From Leptospiraceae bacterium (GTDB lineage Bacteria; Spirochaetota; Leptospiria; Leptospirales; Leptospiraceae), in NCBI GenBank assembly GCA_027485405.1, contig JAIXRB010000048.1, forward strand, positions 1 through 29,882: a stretch of 29,882 nucleotides of DNA, given 5' to 3'. The notes under the pieces were generated by a model. It was not told the DNA's origin. It did not search any database and saw only the letters and a program-made list of their open reading frames with translations. Of the stretch, positions 15,180 to 22,363 are shown in pieces. A program made the translations under genes and the position numbers. How positions within the stretch are numbered: the first letter of the stretch is position 1; each line of letters opens with the position of its first letter.

Positions 15180-15501
15180 TCAAACTCTTTTTTTAATTGA
15201 AATCCAGGACTGGATTGTTACATTCATAGGCGAGAGTAGGGATAAATCCATGACGCAAGTAGAAGAAACCAAACTGCTTCCTATGCACCAAGACTTGAAA
15301 AAGGACTTGGATTTATTGCGATCTGAAATGGACATTAGATTTGCTCGGGTCGATGATAAGTTTGATTCTCTTCGAACAGAAATGAATTCGAGATTTGACT
15401 ATTTAATTCGATTTATCGCGCTACTTGCGGTTCCGATCATTGGATCCACCATAGGTGGACTTGGTGTTATCTTTCTGAAAATTTACGAGACACTGAGGTA
15501 G
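15072..15501 (+). repeat. Duplicated block, copy B (repeat R3 + leader + small membrane gene)
   Basis: This is the counterpart of 14060-14522. Similarity runs from the repeat, through the leader, to the last codons of the gene (both end KIYETLR). After the stop the two copies diverge at once. Confidence 0.8.
15250..15501 (+). CDS. Small coiled-coil protein with C-terminal membrane anchor (paralogue 2)
   Basis: This 83-aa paralogue of the 14238 gene has the same first ~20 residues (MTQVEETKLLPMHQDLKKDL) and an identical last ~37 residues (SRFDYLIRFIALLAVPIIGS, then the glycine-rich end of the membrane segment and KIYETLR). The coiled-coil middle is shorter: one hendecad (LRSEMDIRFAR), a 7-residue unit (VDDKFDS) and LRTEMNSRFDY. 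The frame is open upstream to 15124, but that part is repeat R3 and its leader read in frame; the ATG at 15250 matches the paralogue's start. The difference in unit number suggests gain or loss of 33-bp units. Its function is unknown. Confidence 0.8.
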   Translation: MTQVEETKLLPMHQDLKKDLDLLRSEMDIRFARVDDKFDSLRTEMNSRFDYLIRFIALLAVPIIGSTIGGLGVIFLKIYETLR

Positions 15502-15581
15502 ATTTGTCCGAGCCTCCTGGTAGGGTGAAAGGGTAGAGGTAACCCATGAAATTGAAATTCACCTTCCCACATTGTATTTTC

Positions 15582-16910
15582 CTACACATACATCAACGAA
15601 AAGACAGCTACAAATAGCAAAACTATCCCCGCCCACAAAACCAGATCGATTCTTTTCTGCCTCTGTAAAGCCTCCGCATAACTAATATCCTCTCGTTTTG
15701 CATTGGTCATTGCATCTCTATAGAAGAGTTTGTGGAGTATCACCAAGCCAAAGGTCCTAAGCTTTCCGAACCAGGGCGGATGGAACTTTCGCAAATCCAG
15801 ACTATGGAAGCTGATGGTGCGGATCGCGTCAGCCTCTGGTTTCCAGATATTAGTAAAAGCCTCTCGGACTACGCCCATTTGGTTTGGCATCTGATTTGAA
15901 TTTTGCCATTCCTTTCCTATACATTGGTCTAAGACGATTGCCATCTCCATCGCGGCATTCACTCCTTGTCCGATGGGAGGGAAGGGGCAGGCGGCATCAC
16001 CTAATAGAATTACTTTGCCAGTTCCAAAATGGGATGATATCTTTGCTTTCCCAGTGGCAATATTTTCTTGGTTCCAAAACTGATCTAAGGCGTTGCTACT
16101 AGCAAATTTCAATACATTCCATTTCGTATGATCAGAATAGTTTTTTTGTAGGAAAACAATCGCCTCTTCTTTTGAGGCAAATTTTCTCTTTCCCGAGAAT
16201 CCAATTTGGCAAAACCAAAGGGGGTCGGAGGGACCTTTCGGACCATTGATGGCACCAGATACCGCCTGGTAAGGTGGCAAACCAAAAATATAAAGGTAGC
16301 TGGGGTCAAGCTCTTCGGTATTTTGATCGAAGGGAAGCATCATGGAGTGGTTCCCATTGTCCAAACTTTGTACTGCAAAGCTTGGGTCGTTCGCTTGCAA
16401 ATGGGCTCGGACTCCCGATCCTGCACCGTCGCAACCAACAACTAGATCAAAATTCTCTTCTTGGGAGTTATACGCGACTAACCCTTGCTTTGCATCTAAA
16501 ACTTTTGCCTCAGTTTCAAAATGGAAGGCGACATTCTTCAAATCGGCTGTTTTATCCAAGATTTCTGCCAAGATGCATTTTACAATGTCACCTCTGGAGC
16601 CTGTCCAACCTTTCCCTTTGTAAGGCTCAACGACTTCCCTAATCAAAATTGGAATTTTAATTCCTCGAAACGGGATCAGTTCTCTGTCAAATCGCTCTTC
16701 CAGATTTAAAGCCTGGACAGCCTTGGCACCATGGCCTGTGATATCTATCGTATAAGATCGTAAAGGTGAATAGCTAAGAGTGGTTCTGGGATCCTGGGAT
16801 TTTTCAAAAACCGATACTTGAATGTGGGGGCGTTTGGAAAGAGCAAGTGCCAAAATAAGCCCCGAAGGCCCGGCTCCAATGATGGCAACTTTTAATGGAT
16901 TCAAATCCAT
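15582..16910 (-). CDS. FAD-dependent monooxygenase, PHBH/kynurenine-3-monooxygenase-like, tail-anchored
   Basis: This 442-aa protein is a group A flavin monooxygenase. The dinucleotide fold VAIIGAGPSGLILALAL (GxGxxG at 12-17) is at the N-terminus, the DG motif is VVGCDGAGSGVR, and the GD motif is VILLGDAACPFPPIGQGVNA. The C-terminus ends in a single hydrophobic segment (LVLWAGIVLLFVAVFSLMYV), a tail anchor as in kynurenine 3-monooxygenase; SYTIDITGHGAKAVQAL also recalls that group. Such enzymes hydroxylate aromatic or unsaturated rings with NAD(P)H and O2. The substrate is unknown and no kynurenine-pathway neighbour is present. Its start overlaps the end of the Uma2 gene by 10 nt, so the two are co-transcribed. 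Confidence 0.85.
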   Translation of the reverse strand: MDLNPLKVAIIGAGPSGLILALALSKRPHIQVSVFEKSQDPRTTLSYSPLRSYTIDITGHGAKAVQALNLEERFDRELIPFRGIKIPILIREVVEPYKGKGWTGSRGDIVKCILAEILDKTADLKNVAFHFETEAKVLDAKQGLVAYNSQEENFDLVVGCDGAGSGVRAHLQANDPSFAVQSLDNGNHSMMLPFDQNTEELDPSYLYIFGLPPYQAVSGAINGPKGPSDPLWFCQIGFSGKRKFASKEEAIVFLQKNYSDHTKWNVLKFASSNALDQFWNQENIATGKAKISSHFGTGKVILLGDAACPFPPIGQGVNAAMEMAIVLDQCIGKEWQNSNQMPNQMGVVREAFTNIWKPEADAIRTISFHSLDLRKFHPPWFGKLRTFGLVILHKLFYRDAMTNAKREDISYAEALQRQKRIDLVLWAGIVLLFVAVFSLMYV

Positions 16911-17479
16911 TCCAGATTGATGGCTTTCTTCTCTCCTACTGGAATATTTAAATCTTGGGTTTTTTCAAATACCTGTTTGTTTTTGTAGCCTTGTCCTTCG
17001 GGCTCCGAAAAGATATGAATCTTCCCTGCTTCTGGCTCAATAATCCAATAGAATGGGATTTTAGCTTCAGCATATAGTGTTTGCTTGCTGAGATCCATGG
17101 CTATGGAGGAGATGGCAATCTCGATAACCCAAAGAGCAGTGGTTGGGTGGCTATCGCGATAATCTTCCCAAGTTCCAGAGATTATCGCTAAATCTGGCTC
17201 TGGTTCCGATGTTCCAAGAGCTAATGGACTTTCTTGAAAAACCAAAAGGGAAGATGGCAAAAGTGAATCTAACAACCTTCTCAATTGGTGTAAGATATGA
17301 CGGTGTTTCGGGGAGATGGTCATTTTTTCTACAATCACTCCATAGAGTAGTTCTGAATGCCGGGAGAGTAGGCCCAAGTCGCGAAGACGATGGTAGTCCA
17401 CCAAGCTAAAGCGCTTGAGATGCAACTGTCCAAAAGGTATATCAATTAAGGGCTCTATGCTAGGAGCTGAAGCAACCAT
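16901..17479 (-). CDS. Uma2-family (DUF820) PD-(D/E)XK nuclease-like protein
   Basis: This 192-aa protein fits the Uma2 family in length and pattern: SELLYGVIVEKMTISPKH near residue 45 (usual form ELxxGxxxxM.P.H), then SEPEPDLAII (PD motif), ALWVIEIAISS (E-x-x, usually VIEVxSS) and KQTLYAEAKIPFYWIIEPE with the trailing conserved lysine, KIPFYW pattern and strand. Uma2 proteins have a restriction-endonuclease fold and often occur in large families in cyanobacteria and some other phyla; their cellular role is not settled. It lies downstream of repeat R4 and upstream of, and overlapping, the FAD monooxygenase. Confidence 0.85.
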   Translation of the reverse strand: MVASAPSIEPLIDIPFGQLHLKRFSLVDYHRLRDLGLLSRHSELLYGVIVEKMTISPKHRHILHQLRRLLDSLLPSSLLVFQESPLALGTSEPEPDLAIISGTWEDYRDSHPTTALWVIEIAISSIAMDLSKQTLYAEAKIPFYWIIEPEAGKIHIFSEPEGQGYKNKQVFEKTQDLNIPVGEKKAINLEWI

Positions 17480-17540
17480 GGGTCAAATGTAATCTTTCCT
17501 TCCTTGTTTCGTCACTTCTTTTTCTTTCAGCAAGAGATTT

Positions 17541-17640
17541 AGCCACAGATGGACACAGATGAAAACGGATAAGAAATGAAATGGAAGAAAAGATATTTCC
17601 GCACCTCTTCATCTGCGTTTATCCGTGTTCATCCGTGGTT
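17541..17640. repeat. R4: full ~100-bp imperfect palindromic repeat, overlaps the kinase gene end
   Basis: The ends are AGCCACAGAT and ATCCGTGGTT. The interior has the same decamer iterations as R1, with GGATAAG in place of AGATAAG. Its right 22 bp (17619-17640) are the last codons and stop of the minus-strand kinase gene. Confidence 0.85.
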
Positions 17641-18065
17641 CCATTTCTTCTTAGCCTCTCGGGCAACAGTTCGATCTGAAACCCCTTTGCCATTTTCACT
17701 AGTTGTTCGTCTGTAATCCCATGGATATTTTCACCGTTGTGTCTGTTTTCCAGTGTACAAACATAAGTTCTGTAACCAAATTCCTTGCCTAAACTCAAGT
17801 ATGGCTCCAACTCCCAAAACAAAGCAAAGGTTTGGTCAACAATGATATTTGGGATTTCGCTTTGCATTGCGGACTTTACGTTATTCTCACAATTCTTGTA
17901 GGCTAGGTGGTTTTCTTTGAAGTTGAATTTATACTCTCCAGAGCTGTTCGTAAAGTATTCATCTAGTGAGTAAATCCTGCTATCTGAGATTTCACTCAGG
18001 AGATTGGCGAAGCTAGATTTTCCTGTTCCTGGCAGGCCGCGTAATAGGATGAGATTTCTGCCCAT
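17619..18065 (-). CDS. P-loop ATPase/kinase, N4BP2/PNK-like
   Basis: This 148-aa single-domain P-loop protein has Walker A RGLPGTGKSS (9-18) close to the N-terminus, followed by IYSLDEYF, CENNVKSAM, IIVDQTF with WELEPYLSLGKEFGY, ENRHNGENIHGI and EQLVKMAKGF. This order matches the AAA_33 / N4BP2-like (polynucleotide kinase-related) group, which phosphorylates nucleic acid ends or small molecules; the substrate here is unknown. The last six residues (TTDEHG) and the TAA stop are encoded by repeat R4, so the natural C-terminus has probably been replaced or extended by the repeat. No antitoxin-like partner is next to it. Confidence 0.8.
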   Translation of the reverse strand: MGRNLILLRGLPGTGKSSFANLLSEISDSRIYSLDEYFTNSSGEYKFNFKENHLAYKNCENNVKSAMQSEIPNIIVDQTFALFWELEPYLSLGKEFGYRTYVCTLENRHNGENIHGITDEQLVKMAKGFQIELLPERLRRNGTTDEHG

Positions 18066-18209
18066 GGAGTGATCGGTTCGAATCCAAATCTAGGATTTTG
18101 ATTCGGAAGAGTCTCCTATGATTTTAAAAAAAGTAATCAAAAAAGCAAAATAAACTGGAAACTCATTCAAAGTTTGCATTCGCTATCCTCTAGATTGCCA
18201 AAAGGACTT

Positions 18210-19148
18210 ATGGAAAACGAAAAACAAAAAATGAAAGACTTCCTGGATAAACTGTGGCAAAATCCAGCAATTCTTAAAACTTCAATGGGGAAAAAAGAAA
18301 ACCAGATCCTGAGTTTTCTAAAGGAGAACCAAGGCCAACTCCAGAAGGTATTTGCTTCGGCAGACTATTTTCCAAATATGAGTTGGAATGAAGCAGTGGC
18401 TCTATTGCTTTCCGAACTAATCGAAAAAGTTCTAGAAACCATTTCTCCTCGAATCGATAGAATCAAACAAAATCTTCTCCAACCTGAGCTAATCCGTTAC
18501 TTCGACCCTAGTGCCAACATTGATGCAGGTACTTTTAAAGATTTCCTAGTAGCAATGATGAAACACAAGCCAGTGCGAGATCAATACATTCTAGTGATAG
18601 AAACGATTTCACTAGAGTACTTTGAACGTTATATGGTGCATGCCATCGAAAAGAAAAAAACCATCTATACAGAACTCATTCGGAGAGAACGTTTAGACAT
18701 GGATATCACTCTCGTTCCTAAGTATCTGAATCTAGCAAGTCTATTTCGACCACTCTTCTTTTTGAAATTCCCGTTTAAGAGGAGTTCTAATGACATGATT
18801 AGTTTAAGTGATGCAATGAAAGATAAAAAGACATATGAAACAGCAAAGGTTGGTTTCAAAGATTTTTTAAATGACGAACTCGGAAGAATGCCAGAGAGAA
18901 TCTACCTACCTGGAATGGAAAGCCATGTCAGTGCCACAGAAAACCCCGATATTTCCGCTGTATCTCGTTTGATCAATATTATGGTAAACCGGTGCATTGA
19001 CTTTGATCCTAGTGTCAAAGTAGATCGAGGAGCTGAAACCCCCGACAAATCATGGTTTAACATCAATCGAAAAAATGCTAAAAATTATGGCTACGACGCA
19101 AGGTTTTTAGAAGAGCTCTATCATATAGCAGGAGATAAAGGTTGGTAA
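18210..19148 (+). CDS. Unknown 312-aa soluble helical protein
   Basis: I do not recognise the family. The protein is soluble, helical in the N-terminal half (MENEKQKMKDFLDKLW onward) and basic in the middle, with no signal peptide, no membrane segment and no obvious active-site motif. The ATG at 18210 has AAGGA just in front; an in-frame TTG at 18174 would add residues from the apparent leader and is rejected. One base separates its stop from the voltage-sensor gene, so it is likely co-expressed with that membrane protein and might act with it. Confidence 0.78.
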   Translation: MENEKQKMKDFLDKLWQNPAILKTSMGKKENQILSFLKENQGQLQKVFASADYFPNMSWNEAVALLLSELIEKVLETISPRIDRIKQNLLQPELIRYFDPSANIDAGTFKDFLVAMMKHKPVRDQYILVIETISLEYFERYMVHAIEKKKTIYTELIRRERLDMDITLVPKYLNLASLFRPLFFLKFPFKRSSNDMISLSDAMKDKKTYETAKVGFKDFLNDELGRMPERIYLPGMESHVSATENPDISAVSRLINIMVNRCIDFDPSVKVDRGAETPDKSWFNINRKNAKNYGYDARFLEELYHIAGDKGW

Positions 19149-19149
19149 T

Positions 19150-20289
19150 ATGATTCACCACGAAAAATCTAACGATCATTTTAGCCCATTAATTGAAAAT
19201 CTAATCATCTTAGCAATTGTCTTTGTCATTGCTTTAATGCTTTTAGAAGATGTTGCAACAATTTACCATTGGAGTCATCAAGCCATAGTTCGAATAACGT
19301 ATGCCGCTTTTTTCTTTGATTTGCTTTTTTCCATCGAGTTTATTGCAAGATCCATTATTTCAAAAAAAAGAGGCAGTTTTACTTACTACATCCAGCACCA
19401 AAGAGGTTGGATTGATTTTCTCTCTTCGTTCCCGCTTCTTTTCTTTTTTTCAGGTCCTGCTGTGATTGCTTACTTATTGGGAAGTGGAGGAGGAGGAGGG
19501 GCACTAGGTTTCTTTATGATCTTAAAAACGGCAAAAGCCATTCGTGTCGCTAGAATTCTCAGACTGATCCGACTCATTAAGCTCTTTGGCAAAATTCAGA
19601 ATACGGAATCGGTTATGACCAATCGACAAATCGGTATCATATCCACAACTTCCGTAGTTGCACTTATCTTAGTCCTTGCGATCTGCCAGTTTTTACCTTT
19701 GGTTAGATTGGGTGATCACAATGACTACTTAGCCATGAGGCTTTCCCAGTTGAATGCAATGGTGAATTTCAATGAAGGGAACAATTCCAACGAAAAAATC
19801 ATTGCCTATATTCAATCCAATCCTGCCAATTCGGATATAATTCAGCTTTTCGATTCCGCTGGCAGTGTTATTTTCCAAAATCCAAATTCTGAAGATCTAT
19901 CTTGGTCTGCATATAACAGTGGATCCAAAATAGATTTAACAATGGGATTTAAAGTCGTTCTATCTTATCATATAGCGGATAGCGAACATGCAAAGTTGAA
20001 TATGGTGTTATTCTTTTGCATTTTGGGATTGATTTTGTTTTTAATGTTTGTGTATTCACCGATTTTTGCTCAACAAGTAGCTGATCCGTGTTATGTTATG
20101 TTGAAAGGCTATACCAAAAAGAGTTACAACTTTGAAGCTAAGATAAATGAGAATTTTGCCAATGATGAGGTTTTTCTTTTGGCCCGCGAGTACAACAACA
20201 ACTGGTTGCCTGTAAAAAGTAAAATATTAAAAGTTCAGCAAGCCAAAGAAGAACAAAAGTCCGTTTTAAAAATGGATGATATTTTTTAG
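19150..20289 (+). CDS. Voltage-sensor-domain membrane protein with extracytoplasmic domain, no visible pore
   Basis: This is a 379-aa protein. S1 is at about 15-33, S2 at 46-68 (acidic E63), S3 at 86-110 (D89), then a GSGGGGG linker and an S4 with seven basic residues at every third position (K126, K129, R132, R135, R138, R141, K144). This is a clear voltage-sensor domain of the ion-channel superfamily. TM5 (160-182) and TM6 (284-303) are separated not by a pore loop but by about 100 residues (184-283) containing LFDSAGSVIFQNP, reminiscent of a Cache/PAS-like sensor. A cytoplasmic tail of ~75 aa follows. No TxGYG, TxExW or other selectivity filter is present. Annotation pipelines would call it an ion transporter; a voltage-linked sensor or atypical channel is equally possible. 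Confidence 0.8.
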   Translation: MIHHEKSNDHFSPLIENLIILAIVFVIALMLLEDVATIYHWSHQAIVRITYAAFFFDLLFSIEFIARSIISKKRGSFTYYIQHQRGWIDFLSSFPLLFFFSGPAVIAYLLGSGGGGGALGFFMILKTAKAIRVARILRLIRLIKLFGKIQNTESVMTNRQIGIISTTSVVALILVLAICQFLPLVRLGDHNDYLAMRLSQLNAMVNFNEGNNSNEKIIAYIQSNPANSDIIQLFDSAGSVIFQNPNSEDLSWSAYNSGSKIDLTMGFKVVLSYHIADSEHAKLNMVLFFCILGLILFLMFVYSPIFAQQVADPCYVMLKGYTKKSYNFEAKINENFANDEVFLLAREYNNNWLPVKSKILKVQQAKEEQKSVLKMDDIF

Positions 20290-21536
20290 TGAAAAATACT
20301 AACAAGAAGTATGATGTAATTTTGTATGGGGCAAGCGGATTTACTGGCAGACAAACAGTTGCTTATTTTTTAGAACATGCTCCTGCCAATTTAAAATGGG
20401 CTCTGGCAGGCCGTAATAAAAAGAAATTACTCGAAACGAGAGACTCTTTTGCGGCCAACCCAAACCTCTCTGAAAAATTAAAACAACTAGACTGCCTGGA
20501 AGCTGAGAGTGGGAACAAAGAAGCTATTGATAGCCTTGTTTCCTCTACACGTGTGATTCTCAGCACAGCTGGTCCTTTTTCTTTGTATGGAAGAAACCTT
20601 CTGGCGGCTTGTGCCGAACAGGGTGTAGATTATGTGGATATCACAGGAGAAACTGCCTTTGTTCGAGATTTGATGGATTCGCATGGCGAGGTTGCCCAAA
20701 AATCTGGGGCAAAGCTCATTCCATTTTCCGGTTTTGATTCTGTTCCAACTGATATTGCAGTATTTAGCCTCGCAAATTACTTTAAAGACCAATTGGACGA
20801 TTCATTGGTCTCCGCTAAAGGAGTGTATTCTATTCAAGGCGGATTCAACGGGGGAACTCTGTTATCCATGATCACCATGCTGGAATCAGGCGACTACAAA
20901 CGTATGTCCGATCCGGCAATACTTATGCCTAAAAGTTACTCAAAGGTTCGATTGGTTCCAGATTCTTTTGAAGTGAGTTATGAACCATTGGTCAAAAAGT
21001 GGATCGCACCATTCCTTATGGCAATGATCAATACTAGAGTTGTCAATAGGACTGCCGCCTTACTGGAAAGCTATGGAATGGGATATGCTCCCGATTTTTC
21101 CTACACAGAGCACCATGGGCTTGGATCCTTTTGGAACCCCATCCCTGCATATGCTTTGGCAAACGGATTCAAAGCATTTCAAGCATTGGGGCAGTGGGGT
21201 GCATTCCGAGATCTTCTGAAAAAGCTTGGTCCAGGGGCGAGCGAAGGTCCAAGTGAGGAAGCAAGAAATTCTGGCTTTTACCATTTGGAAGTCATTGGAA
21301 CAGGAGCCAAAGGCAACAAAGCTATTCTTACCTTTTCAGGTAAAGGTGATCCTGGCAACCAAGCGACTGTTTTGTTTGCTTGCGAGTCCGCCTTAGCACT
21401 TGCAATTGATCGAGACAAGCTTCCCGGAGGAAACTCTCGTTCCGGTTTCCTTACTCCAGCCACAGGTCTTGGCTCAGTATTAATCGAACGCCTGAAACAA
21501 AGTGGAGTAACTATAGCCACAGATGTACACAGATGA
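20289..21536 (+). CDS. Saccharopine-dehydrogenase-like oxidoreductase (trans-acting enoyl reductase type)
   Basis: This 415-aa protein has an N-terminal Rossmann fold, YDVILYGASGFTGRQTVAYF (GxxGxxG), an ALAGRNKKKL second strand, TAGPFSLYGRNLLAACAEQG, then VDYVDITGE and SGFDSVPTDIA. This is the pattern of saccharopine-dehydrogenase-family oxidoreductases such as human SCCPDH and mycobacterial trans-acting enoyl reductases. An NAD(P)-dependent reductase acting on lipids is a reasonable guess, but true saccharopine dehydrogenase is unlikely. It starts at GTG 20289, overlapping the preceding stop (TAGTG). Its last six residues (ATDVHR) and TGA stop are read from repeat R5, so the native C-terminus appears to have been changed by the repeat. 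Confidence 0.85.
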   Translation: MKNTNKKYDVILYGASGFTGRQTVAYFLEHAPANLKWALAGRNKKKLLETRDSFAANPNLSEKLKQLDCLEAESGNKEAIDSLVSSTRVILSTAGPFSLYGRNLLAACAEQGVDYVDITGETAFVRDLMDSHGEVAQKSGAKLIPFSGFDSVPTDIAVFSLANYFKDQLDDSLVSAKGVYSIQGGFNGGTLLSMITMLESGDYKRMSDPAILMPKSYSKVRLVPDSFEVSYEPLVKKWIAPFLMAMINTRVVNRTAALLESYGMGYAPDFSYTEHHGLGSFWNPIPAYALANGFKAFQALGQWGAFRDLLKKLGPGASEGPSEEARNSGFYHLEVIGTGAKGNKAILTFSGKGDPGNQATVLFACESALALAIDRDKLPGGNSRSGFLTPATGLGSVLIERLKQSGVTIATDVHR

Positions 21537-21625
21537 AAACGGATAAGAAATGAAATGCAAAATAAGATTTCTCCGCACCTCTTCATCTGCGTTTATCCGT
21601 GTTTATCCGTGTTTATCCGTGGCTA
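21514..21625. repeat. R5: full palindromic repeat, overlaps the oxidoreductase gene end
   Basis: The ends are TAGCCACAGAT and ATCCGTGGCTA. The right arm carries three tandem copies of GTTTATCCGT (21591-21620), one more than other members. Bases 21514-21536 encode the end and stop of the oxidoreductase gene. Confidence 0.87.
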
Positions 21626-21648
21626 AATTTCTTTCTTCAAGAGTTTGA

Positions 21649-21749
21649 AACCACAGATGCACACAGATGAAAACGGATAAGAGAAGAAATGGAATAGTAA
21701 GCTTCCTCCTATCCTCTCTATCTGCGTTTATCCGTGTTCATCCGTGGCT
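21649..21749. repeat. R6: full palindromic repeat, next to R5
   Basis: The ends are AACCACAGAT and ATCCGTGGCT. It lies 23 bp from R5, in the same orientation, and 14 bp from the stop of the minus-strand gene at 21764. R5 and R6 together fill the space between two convergent genes, where they could act as hairpins at transcript ends. Confidence 0.85.
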
Positions 21750-21763
21750 GAATCTCTTTCTTC

Positions 21764-22270
21764 CTACAAACTTCCGATTCCGACTACTTTTGGTTCTTGG
21801 ATAGAAGCATGGCCTTCAGGCAAAAGAATTGAAATGGGTGCCGGCATTCCGGCAACGCCTGGCTTTTTACCAATCCATATTTTATAAACTCTACCTTGGA
21901 TAGCGCTTTCTCCAAATCCTTGTTTGCTCATATTAGGAGAAAGATTTACCCGAGTGATTTCGTAGGGTTCGGCATAGAATTTGATATTGCTATAGTCCTT
22001 TTTTAGGGAGAAGGGAAGAATCGAAGTTCGTAAGGTAATATTTGTTACAGATTCATTGACAAGACCACCGCCAGCAATCTTTGTAAATTGAGAACCTGCT
22101 TCCTCTAATGTGGGAGAAGTCTTTAGAATTTGGATGTAGGATTCTAAGACGGTTAAAACCGATTTTGGAATTTGCTTTTTGGGTATGTCATCTCGAGTGG
22201 ATTGAGCCTCAATGTTCCCAAAGCACCAAAAAAGGCTCGAAAGAAAAATTAGTGTAAATTTCGTACGCAT
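21764..22270 (-). CDS. Unknown exported 168-aa protein
   Basis: I do not recognise the family. The N-terminus is a classical Sec signal peptide (MRTKFTLIFLSSLFWCFGNI then EAQ), with cleavage likely after IEA at about residue 22, leaving a protein of ~145 aa in the periplasm or on the surface. The mature part has no cysteine and mixed strand-like segments (VTNITLRTSILPF; RVYKIWIGKKPGV). A ribosome site AAGGAG lies 8 nt before the ATG at 22270. It is divergent from the Cys-rich gene, and its stop is 14 bp from repeat R6. Confidence 0.78.
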   Translation of the reverse strand: MRTKFTLIFLSSLFWCFGNIEAQSTRDDIPKKQIPKSVLTVLESYIQILKTSPTLEEAGSQFTKIAGGGLVNESVTNITLRTSILPFSLKKDYSNIKFYAEPYEITRVNLSPNMSKQGFGESAIQGRVYKIWIGKKPGVAGMPAPISILLPEGHASIQEPKVVGIGSL

Positions 22271-22278
22271 ACCGTAAA

Positions 22279-22284
22279 CTCCTT
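22279..22284 (-). promoter_or_regulatory. Shine-Dalgarno of the exported unknown gene
   Basis: On the minus strand AAGGAG is spaced 8 nt from ATG 22270. It is a strong site and supports that start. Confidence 0.75.
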
Positions 22285-22363
22285 GTCTATTTACAAATTG
22301 TTTGCTTTACCATTTTCAAAGAATGGTGGACGATTGCAATTCAGTAAAAGAGAGATTAAAGAA

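Noticed and set aside
15124..15249. N-terminal extension of coiled-coil paralogue 2
   Set aside because: This part is repeat R3 and its leader read in frame; the paralogue begins at the equivalent of ATG 15250.
14008..15501. Chromosomal integron with attC sites
   Set aside because: The repeats lack the RYYYAAC/GTTRRRY core sites of attC and there is no integron integrase in the window. Only the cassette-like layout remains.
17619..18065. Zeta-type toxin of a toxin-antitoxin pair
   Set aside because: The P-loop motifs fit the N4BP2/PNK-like group better and no small antitoxin-like gene is adjacent.
18070..18083. GGTTCGAATCC, resembling a tRNA T-arm
   Set aside because: The flanking bases do not form a 5-bp T-stem, and upstream bases belong to the kinase gene with no anticodon or acceptor arm. 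Chance match.
19150..20289. Classical potassium or sodium channel
   Set aside because: The voltage sensor is clear but no TxGYG-like or other selectivity filter is found between TM5 and TM6.
14008..21749. Repeats as a CRISPR array
   Set aside because: Copies are ~100-110 bp, irregularly spaced by whole genes, with no uniform spacers and no cas gene.
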